Source of the DNA: Halalkalibacter hemicellulosilyticusJCM 9152
Lineage (GTDB): Bacteria > Bacillota > Bacilli > Bacillales > Bacillaceae_D
Direction: 5' to 3'
Length of the DNA: 64,000 nucleotides
Assembly: GCF_000513115.1 (NCBI RefSeq)
Contig: NZ_BAUU01000015.1
Coordinates: 1 to 64,000 of the forward strand
Positions 44,968 through 55,753 of this stretch are shown piece by piece (positions within the stretch are counted from its first letter, which is position 1; every line of letters begins with the position of its first letter). The notes beneath the pieces were generated by a model, which was given only the letters and a program-made list of their open reading frames with translations, made no database searches and was not told the origin of the DNA. A program made the position numbers and the translations under genes.

Positions 44968-46131
44968 ATGAGGAAAGTTCTATCCAGTATTGTATGTGTC
45001 AGTATTATTATCGGTTTATGGGCACCGACAGTTACTGCAGCCGAGAAACAAGTGAAATTAGCTGAAAATGCAACCTCAGCAATTGTTATTGAACGAGATA
45101 CAGGTGAAATTATTTTTGAGAAAAATAAAGACGAGAAATTACCACCTGTTAGTATGACTAAAATTATGACGATGCTATTAATTATGGAGGCACTTGAACG
45201 TGAAGTGATTACATATGATGACATGGTTCGTACAAGTGAATATGCAGCCTCTATGGGGGGATCACAAATCTTTTTAGAACCGGGTGAAGAGATGACTGTC
45301 CGTGATATGCTGAAGGCGATCGCGGTTGCTTCAGGCAATGACGCATCTGTCGCAATGGCTGAGCATATCGCTGGGACAGAAGAAGAATTTGTCGATATGA
45401 TGAATAACAAGGCTAAGGACTTAGGATTAGAGCATACTCACTTTGTAAATGTCAATGGTCTTCCAGCTGATGATCATTATTCATCTGCTCATGACTTGGC
45501 GATCATGTCGAAGGAATTATTAAAATATGAAGACATCACAACTTTCACTGGGATTTACGAAGATTATTTACGTCAAGATAGTGAAGACCCGTTTTGGCTT
45601 GTAAATACGAATAAGCTAGTGAAATTCTATCCTGGAGTAGATGGGTTGAAAACTGGCTTTACTCAAGAGGCGAAATATTGCTTAGCAGCTACAGCTGAGA
45701 AAAAGGGAATGAGAATTATTACGGTTGTAATGGGGGCACCTTCTCCAAAGGAACGAAACGCTCAAATTACGTCGATGCTAGATTATTCGTTTAGTCAATA
45801 TGAAACACATAAATTATATGACCGTGGTTATGTGATGGCAGATGTGAACGTTAGTAAAGGGGATAAGAAGCAGGTTGCAGCAATGACTGCTGAATCGGTA
45901 TCACTACTAACGAAAAAAGGAGTAAAAATAGATGATGTTGTTGAACGCATACAGTTAAATGACGACTTACGTGCTCCGATTGAAAAAGGTGCTGTAATTG
46001 GAACTCTTTATATTGAAAAAGAAGGACAAGTGTTAAACAAAACGAATTTATTAGCAGAGAGCGAAGTGCAGGAAGCATCATGGTGGACGATATTCAAACG
46101 AACGATTGGGAAATTTGCTGTATCTTCTTAA
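44968..46131 (+). CDS. dacF: D-alanyl-D-alanine carboxypeptidase DacF
   Basis: 387 residues from the ATG at 44968; GGAGG at 44953-44957 fits it better than the ATG six bases earlier. A cleavable signal peptide (ends TVTAAEK) leads a penicillin-binding S11 domain with SMTK, SGN and KTG motifs, then a beta-rich C-terminal PBP5-like domain and an amphipathic anchor (EASWWTIFKRTIGKF). It trims pentapeptide side chains of the forespore wall. Placed directly before spoIIAA, as in Bacillus. Confidence 0.95.
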   Translation: MRKVLSSIVCVSIIIGLWAPTVTAAEKQVKLAENATSAIVIERDTGEIIFEKNKDEKLPPVSMTKIMTMLLIMEALEREVITYDDMVRTSEYAASMGGSQIFLEPGEEMTVRDMLKAIAVASGNDASVAMAEHIAGTEEEFVDMMNNKAKDLGLEHTHFVNVNGLPADDHYSSAHDLAIMSKELLKYEDITTFTGIYEDYLRQDSEDPFWLVNTNKLVKFYPGVDGLKTGFTQEAKYCLAATAEKKGMRIITVVMGAPSPKERNAQITSMLDYSFSQYETHKLYDRGYVMADVNVSKGDKKQVAAMTAESVSLLTKKGVKIDDVVERIQLNDDLRAPIEKGAVIGTLYIEKEGQVLNKTNLLAESEVQEASWWTIFKRTIGKFAVSS

Positions 46132-46176
46132 GGAGATTGACTACTTTGTTCGAAATCACACTAGTTTTGTCATGAA

Positions 46177-46204
46177 GCAGGAAGTAACAGTGAATAAGGA
46201 GAAT
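46177..46204 (+). promoter_or_regulatory. candidate sigma-H promoter of the spoIIA operon
   Basis: GCAGGAAGT, a 12-base spacer and GGAGAAT match the sigma-H pattern (RnAGGAwww, 11-12 bases, RnnGAAT). The spoIIA operon is a known sigma-H target and the site lies about 57 bases before the spoIIAA start. Confidence 0.7.
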
Positions 46205-46260
46205 TTCTCTAGCAAAGGAGCACATCTTTTGTGCAAATTGAACCTAGAGGGAGAGTGATC

Positions 46261-46614
46261 ATGTTGAGTTTGCAAATTGGTGTAGAGGAAAGAGGAGCTG
46301 TATTACTTGTTCGCCTCGTTGGAGAGCTTGATCATCATACGGCAGAGGAGTTGCGAACGCAGGTAGAGAATAAGCTAGTACAACATGAAGTGAGACATAT
46401 CGTTTTAAATTTGGAGCAACTTTCATTTATGGATAGCTCAGGTCTTGGCGTCATATTAGGTAGGTATAAGCAAGTAAAGGCAGTGGGTGGTGAAATGGTT
46501 GTTTGTGCCATTTCACCAGCTGTTAAACGCTTGTTTGAACTTTCAGGCTTATTTAAAATTATTCGTTTAGAAGAGAGCGAGCAGTATGCGTTACAGACTT
46601 TGGGGGTGGCCTAA
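46261..46614 (+). CDS. spoIIAA: anti-sigma-F factor antagonist SpoIIAA
   Basis: 117 residues, STAS fold, with the SpoIIAA signature [16 protein letters not shown]; the Ser after MD is the residue phosphorylated by SpoIIAB. Unphosphorylated SpoIIAA frees sigma-F in the forespore. Sequence is nearly that of B. subtilis through [20 protein letters not shown]. Start ATG at 46261; stop codon touches the spoIIAB start. Confidence 0.97.
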   Translation: MLSLQIGVEERGAVLLVRLVGELDHHTAEELRTQVENKLVQHEVRHIVLNLEQLSFMDSSGLGVILGRYKQVKAVGGEMVVCAISPAVKRLFELSGLFKIIRLEESEQYALQTLGVA

Positions 46615-47055
46615 ATGAAAAATCATATGGACTTACAATTTTCGGCTGTTAGTCAAAATGAATCATTTGCTAGAATAACGGTTGCTGCTTTCATTGCTCA
46701 GCTTGATCCGACGATGGATGAACTAACGGAAATTAAAACAGTCGTATCTGAAGCTGTTACGAATGCGATTATTCATGGATATCATAACGATCCAAATGGG
46801 CTCGTATATATTCATGTTAAATTAGTTGAGAGTGCTATTGAACTCATTATTCGTGATGAAGGGCTAGGAATACAAGACATTGAAGAAGCGAGAATGCCAT
46901 TATATACGTCAAAGCCAGAGCTTGAACGATCAGGAATGGGCTTTACGATTATGGAAAACTTCATGGATCAAGTTGATGTTGTCTCAGAACCGATGATTGG
47001 GACAACCGTTTATTTGAAGAAAACTCTTACAAATAGCAAAGCTATGTGTAATTAA
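46615..47055 (+). CDS. spoIIAB: anti-sigma-F factor and SpoIIAA kinase SpoIIAB
   Basis: 146 residues, GHKL ATPase fold: [13 protein letters not shown] (N box), [13 protein letters not shown] (G1) and [15 protein letters not shown] (G2). It holds sigma-F inactive and phosphorylates SpoIIAA. Starts the base after the spoIIAA stop codon. Confidence 0.97.
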   Translation: MKNHMDLQFSAVSQNESFARITVAAFIAQLDPTMDELTEIKTVVSEAVTNAIIHGYHNDPNGLVYIHVKLVESAIELIIRDEGLGIQDIEEARMPLYTSKPELERSGMGFTIMENFMDQVDVVSEPMIGTTVYLKKTLTNSKAMCN

Positions 47056-47067
47056 GGGGTTTTGACT

Positions 47068-47835
47068 ATGGATGTGGAGGTTAAACAGCAAAAAAAGCAG
47101 CAACGACCTCATTTTACTGATGAGGAAGTAAAGGAATTAATTGCGAAAAGTCAAGCCGGAGATCAAGAGTCAAGGGACATGATTGTTAATCGTAATACTC
47201 GCCTCGTGTGGTCCGTTGTTCAGCGCTTTATGAATCGAGGGTATGAGGCTGACGATTTGTTTCAGATTGGGTGTATTGGATTAATTAAATCAGTAGATAA
47301 ATTTGATCTTTCCTATGATGTGAAATTCTCAACATATGCTGTTCCGATGATTATTGGAGAAATTCAGCGCTTTTTGCGAGATGATGGTACGGTAAAGGTG
47401 AGTCGTTCTATTAAGGAATTAAGTAACAAAATTCGCAAAGTAAAAGATGAAATGACAAAGACGCTAGGACGAACGCCAACGGTTAATGAAATTGCCAAAT
47501 ATTTAGATATTTCACCAGAAGAAGTTGTATTTGCTGGAGAAGCGAGTAAATCATTGTCATCAATCCATGAAACTGTCTATGAAAATGATGGCGATCCAAT
47601 TACACTCCTTGATCAAATTGCTGATCAAACAGAAACGAAATGGTTTGATAAAATCGCTTTAAAGGAAGCGATACGAGATTTGGATGAACGTGAACGATTA
47701 ATTGTTTATTTACGATATTATAAAGATCAGACTCAGTCTGAAGTTGCTAACCGATTAGGGATTTCACAAGTACAAGTTTCAAGATTAGAAAAGAAAATAT
47801 TGGAACAAATGAAAAACGAAATGAGCGAACCATAA
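47068..47835 (+). CDS. sigF: RNA polymerase sigma factor SigF
   Basis: 255 residues, the same length as B. subtilis SigF. Region 2 holds DLFQIGCIGLIKSVDKFDLSYDVKFSTYAVPMIIGEIQRFLRDDG, region 3 IPTVNEIAKYLDIS-type sequence, and region 4 SEVANRLGISQVQVSRLEKKI. It directs early forespore genes. ATG at 47068 fits AAGGGGT; the TTG two codons earlier is less likely. Confidence 0.97.
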   Translation: MDVEVKQQKKQQRPHFTDEEVKELIAKSQAGDQESRDMIVNRNTRLVWSVVQRFMNRGYEADDLFQIGCIGLIKSVDKFDLSYDVKFSTYAVPMIIGEIQRFLRDDGTVKVSRSIKELSNKIRKVKDEMTKTLGRTPTVNEIAKYLDISPEEVVFAGEASKSLSSIHETVYENDGDPITLLDQIADQTETKWFDKIALKEAIRDLDERERLIVYLRYYKDQTQSEVANRLGISQVQVSRLEKKILEQMKNEMSEP

Positions 47836-47840
47836 ATAAT

Positions 47841-47885
47841 AAGGTTTGTCGCAAAAGAAACAAGTAACCTTTTGTGACAAACCTT
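47841..47885. terminator. bidirectional terminator between sigF and mtnA
   Basis: AAGGTTTGTCGCAAAAG pairs with CTTTTGTGACAAACCTT (17 positions, one mismatch). T-rich flanks lie on both strands. It ends the spoIIA operon, so sigF is not co-transcribed with spoVA here. Confidence 0.85.
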
Positions 47886-47899
47886 TATTTCTTATCTAG

Positions 47900-48943
47900 T
47901 TAAAACAATTTAGCTAACTTTTCGATATAATTCCCTTTAATAACTCCCTTTTCTGTTATGATACCAGTAATATACTCAGACGGAGTTATATCAAAAGCAG
48001 GATTGTATACTTGTATATCTTTAGGAGAGATTTGCTGACCATTAATCGTTCTTATTTCATCAGCATGTCGCTCTTCAATTTCGATTTCACTACCAGAAGT
48101 TGTATCTAAATCAATTGTTGATAGTGGAGCAGCGACATAAAATGGAATATTTAAAGCTTTAGCGATTAAAGCAATACCGAATGTTCCAATCTTATTAGCG
48201 GTATCTCCATTAGCTGCAATTCGATCTGCTCCGACTATTACTGCGTTGATCCCTTTTGATTTCATTGTATGGGCAGCCATATTGTCTGTGATTAGAGTGA
48301 CGTTTACACCAAGGTTTTGTAATTCCCATGCCGTTAGACGTGCTCCTTGCAAGACAGGTCTTGTCTCACAAGCAAAGGCATTTAATGAGATTCCTTGCTC
48401 CTTTGCAAGGTAAAAAGGTGCAAGAGCTGTACCATATCGTGCAGTCGCGATTCCACCAGCGTTACAATGTGTAAGAAGAGTATCACCTTCATTAAATAAA
48501 GTTAACCCGTATTCGCCAATCGCTTTACAAACAGCTTCATCTTCTTCTTGGATAAGCTTTGCCTCATTTAGTATGAGTTGCTTTGCCTCTGTTACAGAGC
48601 TTACTGATTTAGTAACGTTAACAACTCGTCTAATAGCCCAAAATAAATTGACAGCAGTAGGTCTTGCTGACTCTAAGTAAGTGGCCTGTTCTTGGAGTGA
48701 AGTTAAATAAGTCTGAAAATCATCTCCTTCAAATGCTTGAGACCATAAACATAACCCATAGGCAGCAGATATACCAATGGCTGGAGCACCTCTTACTTTT
48801 AATTCAAAGATAGCATCCCAAATATCTTGTATCGTTGTTAATGTTAAAAATACGGTTTGCTGTGGTAATAGTCGTTGGTCCAGAAGTTTAACATGATTGT
48901 TCTTCCATTCAACTGAACGAATCGGTTCTACTGCTTTTGTCAT
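47900..48943 (-). CDS. mtnA: S-methyl-5-thioribose-1-phosphate isomerase
   Basis: 347 residues, eIF2B-like fold: [53 protein letters not shown] with the catalytic Cys, [16 protein letters not shown], and [18 protein letters not shown] with the catalytic Asp. It converts methylthioribose 1-phosphate to methylthioribulose 1-phosphate. The start overlaps the end of mtnK by 4 bases. Confidence 0.96.
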   Translation of the reverse strand: MTKAVEPIRSVEWKNNHVKLLDQRLLPQQTVFLTLTTIQDIWDAIFELKVRGAPAIGISAAYGLCLWSQAFEGDDFQTYLTSLQEQATYLESARPTAVNLFWAIRRVVNVTKSVSSVTEAKQLILNEAKLIQEEDEAVCKAIGEYGLTLFNEGDTLLTHCNAGGIATARYGTALAPFYLAKEQGISLNAFACETRPVLQGARLTAWELQNLGVNVTLITDNMAAHTMKSKGINAVIVGADRIAANGDTANKIGTFGIALIAKALNIPFYVAAPLSTIDLDTTSGSEIEIEERHADEIRTINGQQISPKDIQVYNPAFDITPSEYITGIITEKGVIKGNYIEKLAKLF

Positions 48944-50148
48944 TGTGTCACAACCTTCTTTAGTTCATTAATGGATGTTATTTGTGAGCGGTTTTGAATA
49001 AGTAATTTACCCAGTGTAATTGCAGTACGCTTAACGTTTAAGCGTAATTCCTCATTTTCAATCGCTTCAACGTCTTCGACACCAGCTAATCCAATCATGC
49101 GACGAATCATTTTACATCCAGCAAAGCCAAGAGTATCTTGAAAGATTTGATTAAGAACATCATCTAAGTAACCATCTACTTTCATAAATGAATCTTGAGC
49201 ATTGTCTTGCCATAGGGCACCGAATTCCACATCAAATACATTCCATGTTTCTGTTAATACACTTAGTAAATAGTCTTGATATTCGTTTCTTGCCTGCTCA
49301 TCCTCAATATGACCTTCTTGAGAGAGATAGTTTAGTAGAATATTAGCAATAAAGGCACCGATATCAAAGCCGATTGGGCCGAAGTAGGCAAATTCGGGAT
49401 CAATGACAACTGTTTCTTCTGCCGAAGCAAATATACTACCAGTATGTAGGTCCCCGTGGATGAGCGCTTCTCCTTTTGTTAAGAATAGGTGTTTCAAAGA
49501 AGCAACTTCTCTTTTTAATGATTTATCTGACCAAAGTGTTGTTTCGACAAACTCTCTTAATTTGCTCGGAATATTATTTGTGTCATGATCAAAGAATGGG
49601 TCTGTAAATACAAGATCTTCTGTAATTTTACAAAGCTCAGGGTTGTTGAATTTTAACGTCAATTTCTTTTTCTCTTGTTGATTCATCCCAAAATCAGAAT
49701 GGTAAAATAACGTATGCGCTAAAAAAGTCCCGATATCTCGCGCGAGACGAGGATAAACATTCCCCTCAATTAATCCTTTTCGTACTATTTGTAAATGAGA
49801 TAAGTCATCCATGACCGTAACAGCCAATGTATGATCAGAATGATAAACACGAGGCGTAAACTCTGGTACCACTTCATAGGCGTGTTTCAATGCTTCGCTT
49901 TCGATACGAGCACGATCAAGCGTTAATGGCCAGCTAGAACCGACAACCTTTGCGTACGGTAAGGCTTGCTTCAATATAATTGATTTATTCGTATTTTTAT
50001 TTTGAATGCGAAAAACGAGGTTGAGATTGCCATCTCCAATTTCCTCAGCTTCTAATAAATCACTTTGTTCAAATAGCCCGATTTGTTTACTATAGTCTAC
50101 TGCAGTTTCAATTGTAAAAGGTTCGTATTTAACAGTATCTATTGTCAT
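48940..50148 (-). CDS. mtnK: S-methyl-5-thioribose kinase
   Basis: 402 residues, aminoglycoside-kinase-like fold: [13 protein letters not shown] nucleotide loop, [29 protein letters not shown] catalytic loop, and [17 protein letters not shown] metal site. It phosphorylates methylthioribose made from methylthioadenosine. GGGAGG precedes two consecutive ATGs; 50148 has the better spacing. First gene of mtnKA, behind a SAM-I riboswitch. Confidence 0.96.
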   Translation of the reverse strand: MTIDTVKYEPFTIETAVDYSKQIGLFEQSDLLEAEEIGDGNLNLVFRIQNKNTNKSIILKQALPYAKVVGSSWPLTLDRARIESEALKHAYEVVPEFTPRVYHSDHTLAVTVMDDLSHLQIVRKGLIEGNVYPRLARDIGTFLAHTLFYHSDFGMNQQEKKKLTLKFNNPELCKITEDLVFTDPFFDHDTNNIPSKLREFVETTLWSDKSLKREVASLKHLFLTKGEALIHGDLHTGSIFASAEETVVIDPEFAYFGPIGFDIGAFIANILLNYLSQEGHIEDEQARNEYQDYLLSVLTETWNVFDVEFGALWQDNAQDSFMKVDGYLDDVLNQIFQDTLGFAGCKMIRRMIGLAGVEDVEAIENEELRLNVKRTAITLGKLLIQNRSQITSINELKKVVTQ

Positions 50149-50177
50149 CATCTTTCCTCCCTTTCGCTCTATCAAAT

Positions 50178-50207
50178 GAAAAATCCTCTTGATTGATCAA
50201 GAGGATT
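50178..50207 (-). terminator. expression-platform terminator of the S-box
   Basis: On the minus strand AATCCTCTTGA...TCAAGAGGATT (about 11 bp) is followed by TTTT. It sits between the aptamer and the mtnK ribosome site, so SAM binding would stop transcription here. Confidence 0.88.
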
Positions 50208-50335
50208 GAAACAGTACTGTTCGTTCCTCTCATCTTTCAGAATGGTTTCATTCTGTTGGAAGTAGCACCTTTGCGTAATGCAGGTTGCCGGGCGTCATCG
50301 GTCCAAATCCCTCAGCCTTCTCATGATAAGAGTGT
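50205..50335 (-). ncRNA. SAM-I riboswitch (S-box leader) of mtnKA
   Basis: On the minus strand the aptamer runs from about 50332 to 50226. CTCTTATC...AGAAGGCTGAGGGA opens P1/P2, GACGCCCGGCAACC is the core, GGTGC...TTCC forms P3, and CAGA...TTCTG with AGATGAGAGG closes P4/P1. These conserved blocks are specific to SAM-I. With SAM scarce, the antiterminator forms and mtnKA is expressed. Confidence 0.95.
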
Positions 50336-50361
50336 TATTCATCGCCATTTAATATACGGTC

Positions 50362-50391
50362 ATGTTACACTTTTTCAATATAGTTTGTCAA
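50362..50391 (-). promoter_or_regulatory. promoter of the S-box-mtnKA transcript
   Basis: Minus strand TTGACA (50391-50386), 18-base spacer, TAACAT (50367-50362), about 25 bases ahead of the aptamer. Confidence 0.65.
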
Positions 50392-50417
50392 TTCAGATTG
50401 TTTGAAAAGTAAAAAGA

Positions 50418-50446
50418 TTGACGAAAAAATAGAATACTGTCATAAT
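50418..50446 (+). promoter_or_regulatory. promoter of mtnW-X-B-D
   Basis: TTGACG (50418-50423), 17-base spacer, CATAAT (50441-50446), giving a leader of only about 45 bases. No S-box is present on this strand. Confidence 0.65.
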
Positions 50447-50497
50447 TTTTAATTAATGAACGAATACATAACTGTTGATATATAGGTGGTGGCAAAT

Positions 50498-51685
50498 ATG
50501 GGTGAGGTACTAGCAACCTACCTAATAGATGGAACAACGAATATTGAAAAAAAAGCCGATTCGATTGCTGTTGGATTAACGGTTGGATCATGGACAAACC
50601 TTCCTTCAGTCGAGCAAGAACAATTAAAAAAGCATAAAGGGCGAGTTGTTAATACAGAAATCTTAGCTGGAAAATCAGTCATAACGATTGGATATCCAAG
50701 TTTGAATTTCACGAATGATATTCCGGCCATTTTGACAACTGTATTTGGAAAGCTCTCTTTGGATGGTAAAGTGAAGTTAGTGGATCTTTCCTTTAGTGAA
50801 GACTTAAAGAAAGTATATCCTGGACCAAAAGTTGGGATAGAAGGTCTACGAAAACTTTTAGGAGCTTATGATCGTCCATTGTTGATGAGCATTTTCAAAG
50901 GGGTAATCGGCCGAGATCTATCTTCTTTGAAGGAACAAATGAAAGGTCAAGCACTTGGTGGTGTCGATATCGTCAAAGACGATGAAATCTTGTTTGAAAA
51001 TGAACTGACACCTTTAACTAACCGCATAAGAGTGTGCAAAGAAGCACTTAAGGAAAGTGAAGAAGAGACAGGGAAAAGAACACTATATGCAGCCAATATT
51101 ACAGGCCGTACGTTTCAGTTGAAGGAGCAAGCAAAGCGGGCTGTAGATGCAGGAGCAGATTTGCTCCTATTCAATGTATTCTTATATGGATTAGACGTGC
51201 TACAAGAATTATCAGAGGACCCGGACATTCCGCTGCCTATTATGGCACATCCTGCATTTTCAGGTGCGATGATTTCATCAGCTGATTATGGTCTATCTCC
51301 TTCTCTTCTTCTTGGAAAGCTTTCGCGCATGGCAGGTGCGGATCTTGTCTTATTCCCATCGCCTTATGGATCAGTCGAGATGGCCAAGGAGGAAACGATT
51401 AAGATTGCTCGTGAATTAACCGCTAAAGATCTGTATCATCGGGCCTTTCCAGTGCCTTCTGCTGGTATTCACCCTGGTCTAACACCGAAGTTATACGAAG
51501 ACTTTGGAATCGATAGTGTGATTAATGCTGGCGGAGGAATTCATGGTCACCCTGGAGGTGCACCTGCAGGTGGAAAAGCATTCCACCAAGCAATTGATGC
51601 GGTTATGCAAGGTCAATCTTTAAAGGATGCCGCCCAGCATTCTGTAGAACTCCGCCAAGCAATTGAGCTTTGGGGAGGAGCGTAA
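50498..51685 (+). CDS. mtnW: 2,3-diketo-5-methylthiopentyl-1-phosphate enolase (RuBisCO-like)
   Basis: 395 residues of the RuBisCO-like type IV family. [10 protein letters not shown] carries the lysine that is carbamylated in RuBisCO and metal-ligand acids; MAHPAFSGA and [14 protein letters not shown] are phosphate-site motifs. It enolises the diketo intermediate of methionine salvage. ATG at 50498 fits AGGTGGTGG. First of four overlapping or closely spaced genes. Confidence 0.96.
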   Translation: MGEVLATYLIDGTTNIEKKADSIAVGLTVGSWTNLPSVEQEQLKKHKGRVVNTEILAGKSVITIGYPSLNFTNDIPAILTTVFGKLSLDGKVKLVDLSFSEDLKKVYPGPKVGIEGLRKLLGAYDRPLLMSIFKGVIGRDLSSLKEQMKGQALGGVDIVKDDEILFENELTPLTNRIRVCKEALKESEEETGKRTLYAANITGRTFQLKEQAKRAVDAGADLLLFNVFLYGLDVLQELSEDPDIPLPIMAHPAFSGAMISSADYGLSPSLLLGKLSRMAGADLVLFPSPYGSVEMAKEETIKIARELTAKDLYHRAFPVPSAGIHPGLTPKLYEDFGIDSVINAGGGIHGHPGGAPAGGKAFHQAIDAVMQGQSLKDAAQHSVELRQAIELWGGA

Positions 51686-51690
51686 GAAGA

Positions 51691-52338
51691 ATGAAGCCTG
51701 TTATATTTTGTGATTTTGATGGAACGATTACAACGAACGATAATATTATTGCGATTATGAAGGAATTTGCGCCTCCTGAGTGGAATGAAATCAAGGATCA
51801 AATTTTAGAAGAAAAAATCTCAATTCAGCAAGGTGTCGGGCAGCTCTTCCGCTTGTTGCCATCTTCTTCGAAACAACAGTTGATCGATTTTATTTTAGCT
51901 GATGCTAGAATTCGCGAAGGCTTTGACGATTTTGTCACGTATACAAAGGAACAAGGAATAGAATTGATCATTGTAAGTGGTGGAATTGACTTCTTTGTTG
52001 AACCTTTATTAAAAGCGTATAAATTACCTGTTTATTGTAATTCGGCAAGCTTTGCTGAGGAGACGATCAAAATTGAATGGCCCCATGAATGTGACGCTTT
52101 TTGTGAAAATGATTGCGGTTGCTGCAAGCCTTCTATTATCCGTAAGGAAGCAAAAGGTAGAGATATTATTGTCATTGGTGATTCAATTACGGATTTACAA
52201 GCAGCCAAACAAGCTGATTTTGTTTTAGCACGAGATTTATTATTAGAAAAATGTCAACAATTGAATCTGAAACATGCGCCATTTGTCACGTTTCATGATT
52301 GTATTGAAGTCTTGAACGAAAGGGGGCTTGAGGCTTGA
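51691..52338 (+). CDS. mtnX: 2-hydroxy-3-keto-5-methylthiopentenyl-1-phosphate phosphatase
   Basis: 215 residues, HAD superfamily: [11 protein letters not shown] (nucleophile Asp), [15 protein letters not shown], and [17 protein letters not shown] Cys-rich insert ([16 protein letters not shown]) is typical of MtnX. It removes the phosphate to give acireductone. Five bases after mtnW; overlaps mtnB by 4 bases. Confidence 0.95.
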   Translation: MKPVIFCDFDGTITTNDNIIAIMKEFAPPEWNEIKDQILEEKISIQQGVGQLFRLLPSSSKQQLIDFILADARIREGFDDFVTYTKEQGIELIIVSGGIDFFVEPLLKAYKLPVYCNSASFAEETIKIEWPHECDAFCENDCGCCKPSIIRKEAKGRDIIVIGDSITDLQAAKQADFVLARDLLLEKCQQLNLKHAPFVTFHDCIEVLNERGLEA

Positions 52339-52973
52339 TTTTGCAATGGAATGAACTTGCAAGTATTAAAAGAGAACTAGCAGAAAGAGATTGGTTTCCA
52401 GGAACTAGTGGAAATTTATCAATTAAAGTACAGGATGATCCACTTCAATGTTTAGTAACGGTAAGTGGAAAGGATAAGTACAAAGAAACGCTTGAGGATT
52501 TTGTTCTAGTTAACGAAGATGGACAGCCATTAACGGATGAAGGTAAGCCGTCGGCTGAAACGGTCATTCATTTAGAAGTGTATAAAAAGACGGATGCTGG
52601 TTGCAGTTTGCACGTACATACGCTAGATAATAACTTAATATCTGATCTCTATTTTGAACAAGGATTTATTACTTTCAAAGGAGTCGAGCTTATTAAAGCA
52701 TTTGGTATTTGGGAGGAAGATGGTCAATTAACGATCCCTATCGTTGAAAATTACGCTGACCTTCCTACGTTGGGCAAGGCTATTAGTCATGTGATTGAAC
52801 CCGACACAAAGGCCGTCCTAATTCGTAATCATGGTATTACTGTGTGGGGGCGTAATGCGTTTGAGGCCAAGCGTCATTTAGAGGCTTGTGAATTTTTATT
52901 TTCATATCAAATGAAGTTGCTTCATGCAAAAGCAGCAAATTTAAAGGAGGTTATTAAAAATGGCAGTTATTAA
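52335..52973 (+). CDS. mtnB: methylthioribulose-1-phosphate dehydratase
   Basis: 212 residues, class II aldolase fold: [10 protein letters not shown], metal histidines in [10 protein letters not shown] and RNHGITVWG, and [14 protein letters not shown]. It removes water from methylthioribulose 1-phosphate. TTG start inside the mtnX end; its stop overlaps mtnD by 14 bases. Confidence 0.95.
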   Translation: MILQWNELASIKRELAERDWFPGTSGNLSIKVQDDPLQCLVTVSGKDKYKETLEDFVLVNEDGQPLTDEGKPSAETVIHLEVYKKTDAGCSLHVHTLDNNLISDLYFEQGFITFKGVELIKAFGIWEEDGQLTIPIVENYADLPTLGKAISHVIEPDTKAVLIRNHGITVWGRNAFEAKRHLEACEFLFSYQMKLLHAKAANLKEVIKNGSY

Positions 52974-53493
52974 AATTCGTAACACGAATGAAGTGATTCA
53001 AGGGACAGAAGAGGTGAAAGCATTTCTTGAAAGTCAAGAAGTATTGTATGAAAAATGGGATATGTCTAAATTACCAGATCATTTAAAGGAACGCTTTGAT
53101 TTATCAGATGAAGATAAGCAGGAAATTTTAAATAGTTTTGATGATGATATTCGCTCATTAGGTGAACGGAGAGGCTATGTGAACTGGGATGTGATTTCAT
53201 TATCAGAAAGTACTCCTAATTTAGAGGAGCTTTTGAAAAAGTTTGAGAATGTTCATACTCATACAGATGATGAAGTTCGTGCTATTACAGCAGGGCATGG
53301 TATTTTCATAGTAAAAGGTGAAAATGGATATTTTGACATTGAACTAGAAGCCGGTGATGTGATTTCTGTCCCAGAATATACACCTCACTTTTTCACGTTA
53401 ATGGATGATCGTCAAGTTGTCGCTGTTCGTCTATTTATTGATACTGAAGGATGGGTTGCTCATCCTTATGAAGAAAAAGAATACAAGCTTTAA
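52960..53493 (+). CDS. mtnD: acireductone dioxygenase
   Basis: 177 residues, cupin: HTHTDDEVR gives the HxH...E metal triad and YTPHFFTL the last His. With Fe2+ it yields the keto acid precursor of methionine and formate; with Ni2+ an off-pathway product. AAAGGAGG is within the mtnB end. The transaminase that finishes the pathway is not in this cluster. Confidence 0.96.
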   Translation: MAVIKIRNTNEVIQGTEEVKAFLESQEVLYEKWDMSKLPDHLKERFDLSDEDKQEILNSFDDDIRSLGERRGYVNWDVISLSESTPNLEELLKKFENVHTHTDDEVRAITAGHGIFIVKGENGYFDIELEAGDVISVPEYTPHFFTLMDDRQVVAVRLFIDTEGWVAHPYEEKEYKL

Positions 53494-53507
53494 AATAAAT
53501 TAAGTCG

Positions 53508-53542
53508 AATCGTCAACGATTAAAGGTCGTTGACGATTTTTT
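53508..53542 (+). terminator. terminator of mtnWXBD
   Basis: AATCGTCAACGA pairs perfectly with TCGTTGACGATT around a 7-base loop, then a run of T. Confidence 0.88.
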
Positions 53543-53782
53543 GTATAGATCAGCTGTAATAAATGATATGTTTGAAAAATCGTCATATGTTTAATCCATG
53601 GATGACCATTTATCTGTCAAAAAACATGATCGATCGTTTTTTGAGATCTCTTACGTTGAGGTGTAGGCATGGGGAATGATTTTCTATATGAACAATTAAA
53701 AAATTTGTAGTAATGTAACCTTTATCGATCTTCAATCGTTTTATAATCAAATGATGCTTTCGATGAAGAAGGGAAGATGAAC

Positions 53783-55689
53783 ATGTGTGGTTTTGTTGTT
53801 CGAATAAGTGAGCAAGCTGAAAAAGGCTCCTATAAAAAGATGATGGAGTGTAATCGCTATATTCATCATCGTGGACCAGATCAGGTCGGTTACTTAAAAG
53901 GAGATTATATTGAGATGGCGTTTTCAAGATTAAGCATTATTGACGTAGAAGGGGGAAATCAACCACTCACTTATGAGGATCACCGCTATTCAATTGTATT
54001 CAATGGTGAGATCTATAATTATATTGAATTACGTGACGAATTAAAGGAAAAAGGAAAAGAATTTCAAACATCTTCAGATACTGAGGTCATATTAGCTCTT
54101 TATAGTGAGGTTGGTATACAGTTTGTGGAAAAACTAAGAGGTATGTTCGCTTTCGTTATTTGGGATAAGGTTAAGAATCAGGCGATTATTAGCGAGATCG
54201 GTTTGGTATCAAGCCTCTTTATTATCATGAAGATGAAGAGAGCATTATTTTTTCTTCAGAAAAAAAATGCATAACTCAACGAATTCAGGAAGGAAAGCTT
54301 AATAAGCAAGCTCTGCATCATTATTTCTCATTCCAATATGTACCAGAGCCTTATACGATGACTGAATCGATTTTACGTGTAGAGCCTGGCATGGTTGCGA
54401 TAAAAGAAATTGGTAAACCTTTGAAAAAAGAATTTTATTGGAAACCTATTTTAACTACGACATATCGAACGGAAGATGTCTGGATAAAAGATATCAAAAA
54501 TGTTGTTTGTGATTCAGTTGAGAAGCATATGAGAAGTGATGTAGCAGTAGGTTGTTTTTTATCTGGTGGTATTGACTCTACGATTATCACAACTTTGGCA
54601 AGTGAACATCACCCTGGTATAAAAGCTTTCTCAATAGGTTTTGAAGAAGATGGTTATAGTGAAGTGGATGTAGCAGAAAAAACAGCAAAGGATCTTGATA
54701 TTGAACATCACGTTTCTTATTTATCAGCCCATTCCTATAAAGAGGAGCTGCCGAAGCTTCTTTGGCATTTAGATGATCCGTTTGCTGATCCTGCTGCTGT
54801 ACCGTTATACTTCGTTGCGAAAGAGGCAAGTCAACATGTCAAAGTGGTTCTTTCCGGGGAAGGAGCAGATGAGTTATTTGGAGGATATACGATTTACAGG
54901 GAACCAATTAGCTTATCTCCATTTAACAAGCTCCCACCATCATTGAAGCCAGTATTGGCCAAATTGGCTCACCTTATACCAGAAGGTGTAAAAGGGAAAA
55001 GTTGGATCGAACGAGGAATTACTCCACTAGAAAATCGTTATATTGGTAATGCGTTTATGTTTAAAGAAACAGAAAAAATGAAATTATTAAAATCATATAA
55101 CTCATTATATACAAATGGTAGGATAACTGATGCTATTTATCAGCAAAGTGTTGGAGAAGATCCGATACAACGAATGCAGCATATTGATTTAATGACTTGG
55201 TTACGTGGTGATATTCTCATGAAGGCTGATAAAATGACGATGGCCCATTCACTGGAATTGAGAGTACCTTTTCTTGATCCCTATGTATTTGAGGTAGCCT
55301 CTAAATTGCCACCCGAAGCTAAAACAACTAATGGTACAACAAAGTATATGTTACGAAAAGCCTTTGCTGATCGCATTCCTGCACATGTAGTTGCTCGTAG
55401 GAAGCTAGGATTTCCTGTACCTTTACGTGTATGGTTACGAAATGAGTGGTTTGAGTGGGTAGAGGAACTCATTCGAGAAAGTGAGGCATCTTCTTTCCTT
55501 AATAAATCGTTTGTTCGAGAACTTCTTTATGAACACGCTCGCGAAGAGGCTGATCATAGTCGGAAATTATGGACGGTTATTTGTTTTATCATTTGGCATC
55601 AAGTTTTCATAGAAAAGAAATATGACATTGAAAAATGGATAACAGATATCAAGGATCAAGACAAGCAACCATTTTGTAGTATTGGTTAA
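53783..55689 (+). pseudogene. asnB: asparagine synthetase (glutamine-hydrolysing), one frameshift
   Basis: The start ATG at 53783 puts Cys right after Met (MCGFVV), as the glutaminase nucleophile requires. The first frame runs through FNGEIYNYIELRDEL and MFAFVIWDK, then leaves the reading frame near 54190-54193. The next frame resumes with RDRFGIKPLYYHEDEE and goes on through SGGIDSTIITTLA and GEGADELFGGYT to a normal end at 55689. The length of 1907 bases means one base lost (or three n plus one); repaired it would be 635 residues, the normal AsnB size. Either a recent pseudogene or an indel error. Confidence 0.87.
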
Positions 55690-55700
55690 AAAGGAAGGGT

Positions 55701-55743
55701 AAAAAGGTTTCATTCAGTGGCTACTGAATGAAACCTTTTTTAT
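55701..55743 (+). terminator. terminator of asnB
   Basis: AAAAGGTTTCATTCAGT pairs perfectly with ACTGAATGAAACCTTTT (17 bp) and is followed by T residues. Confidence 0.9.
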
Positions 55744-55753
55744 ATAGAAAACA

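Noticed and set aside
44916-45410. 164-codon frame antisense to dacF
   Set aside because: Lies wholly opposite a certain gene with conserved PBP motifs; a shadow frame.
53783-55689. Programmed ribosomal frameshift in asnB
   Set aside because: No slippery heptamer or stimulatory structure at the break, and no AsnB is known to need one.
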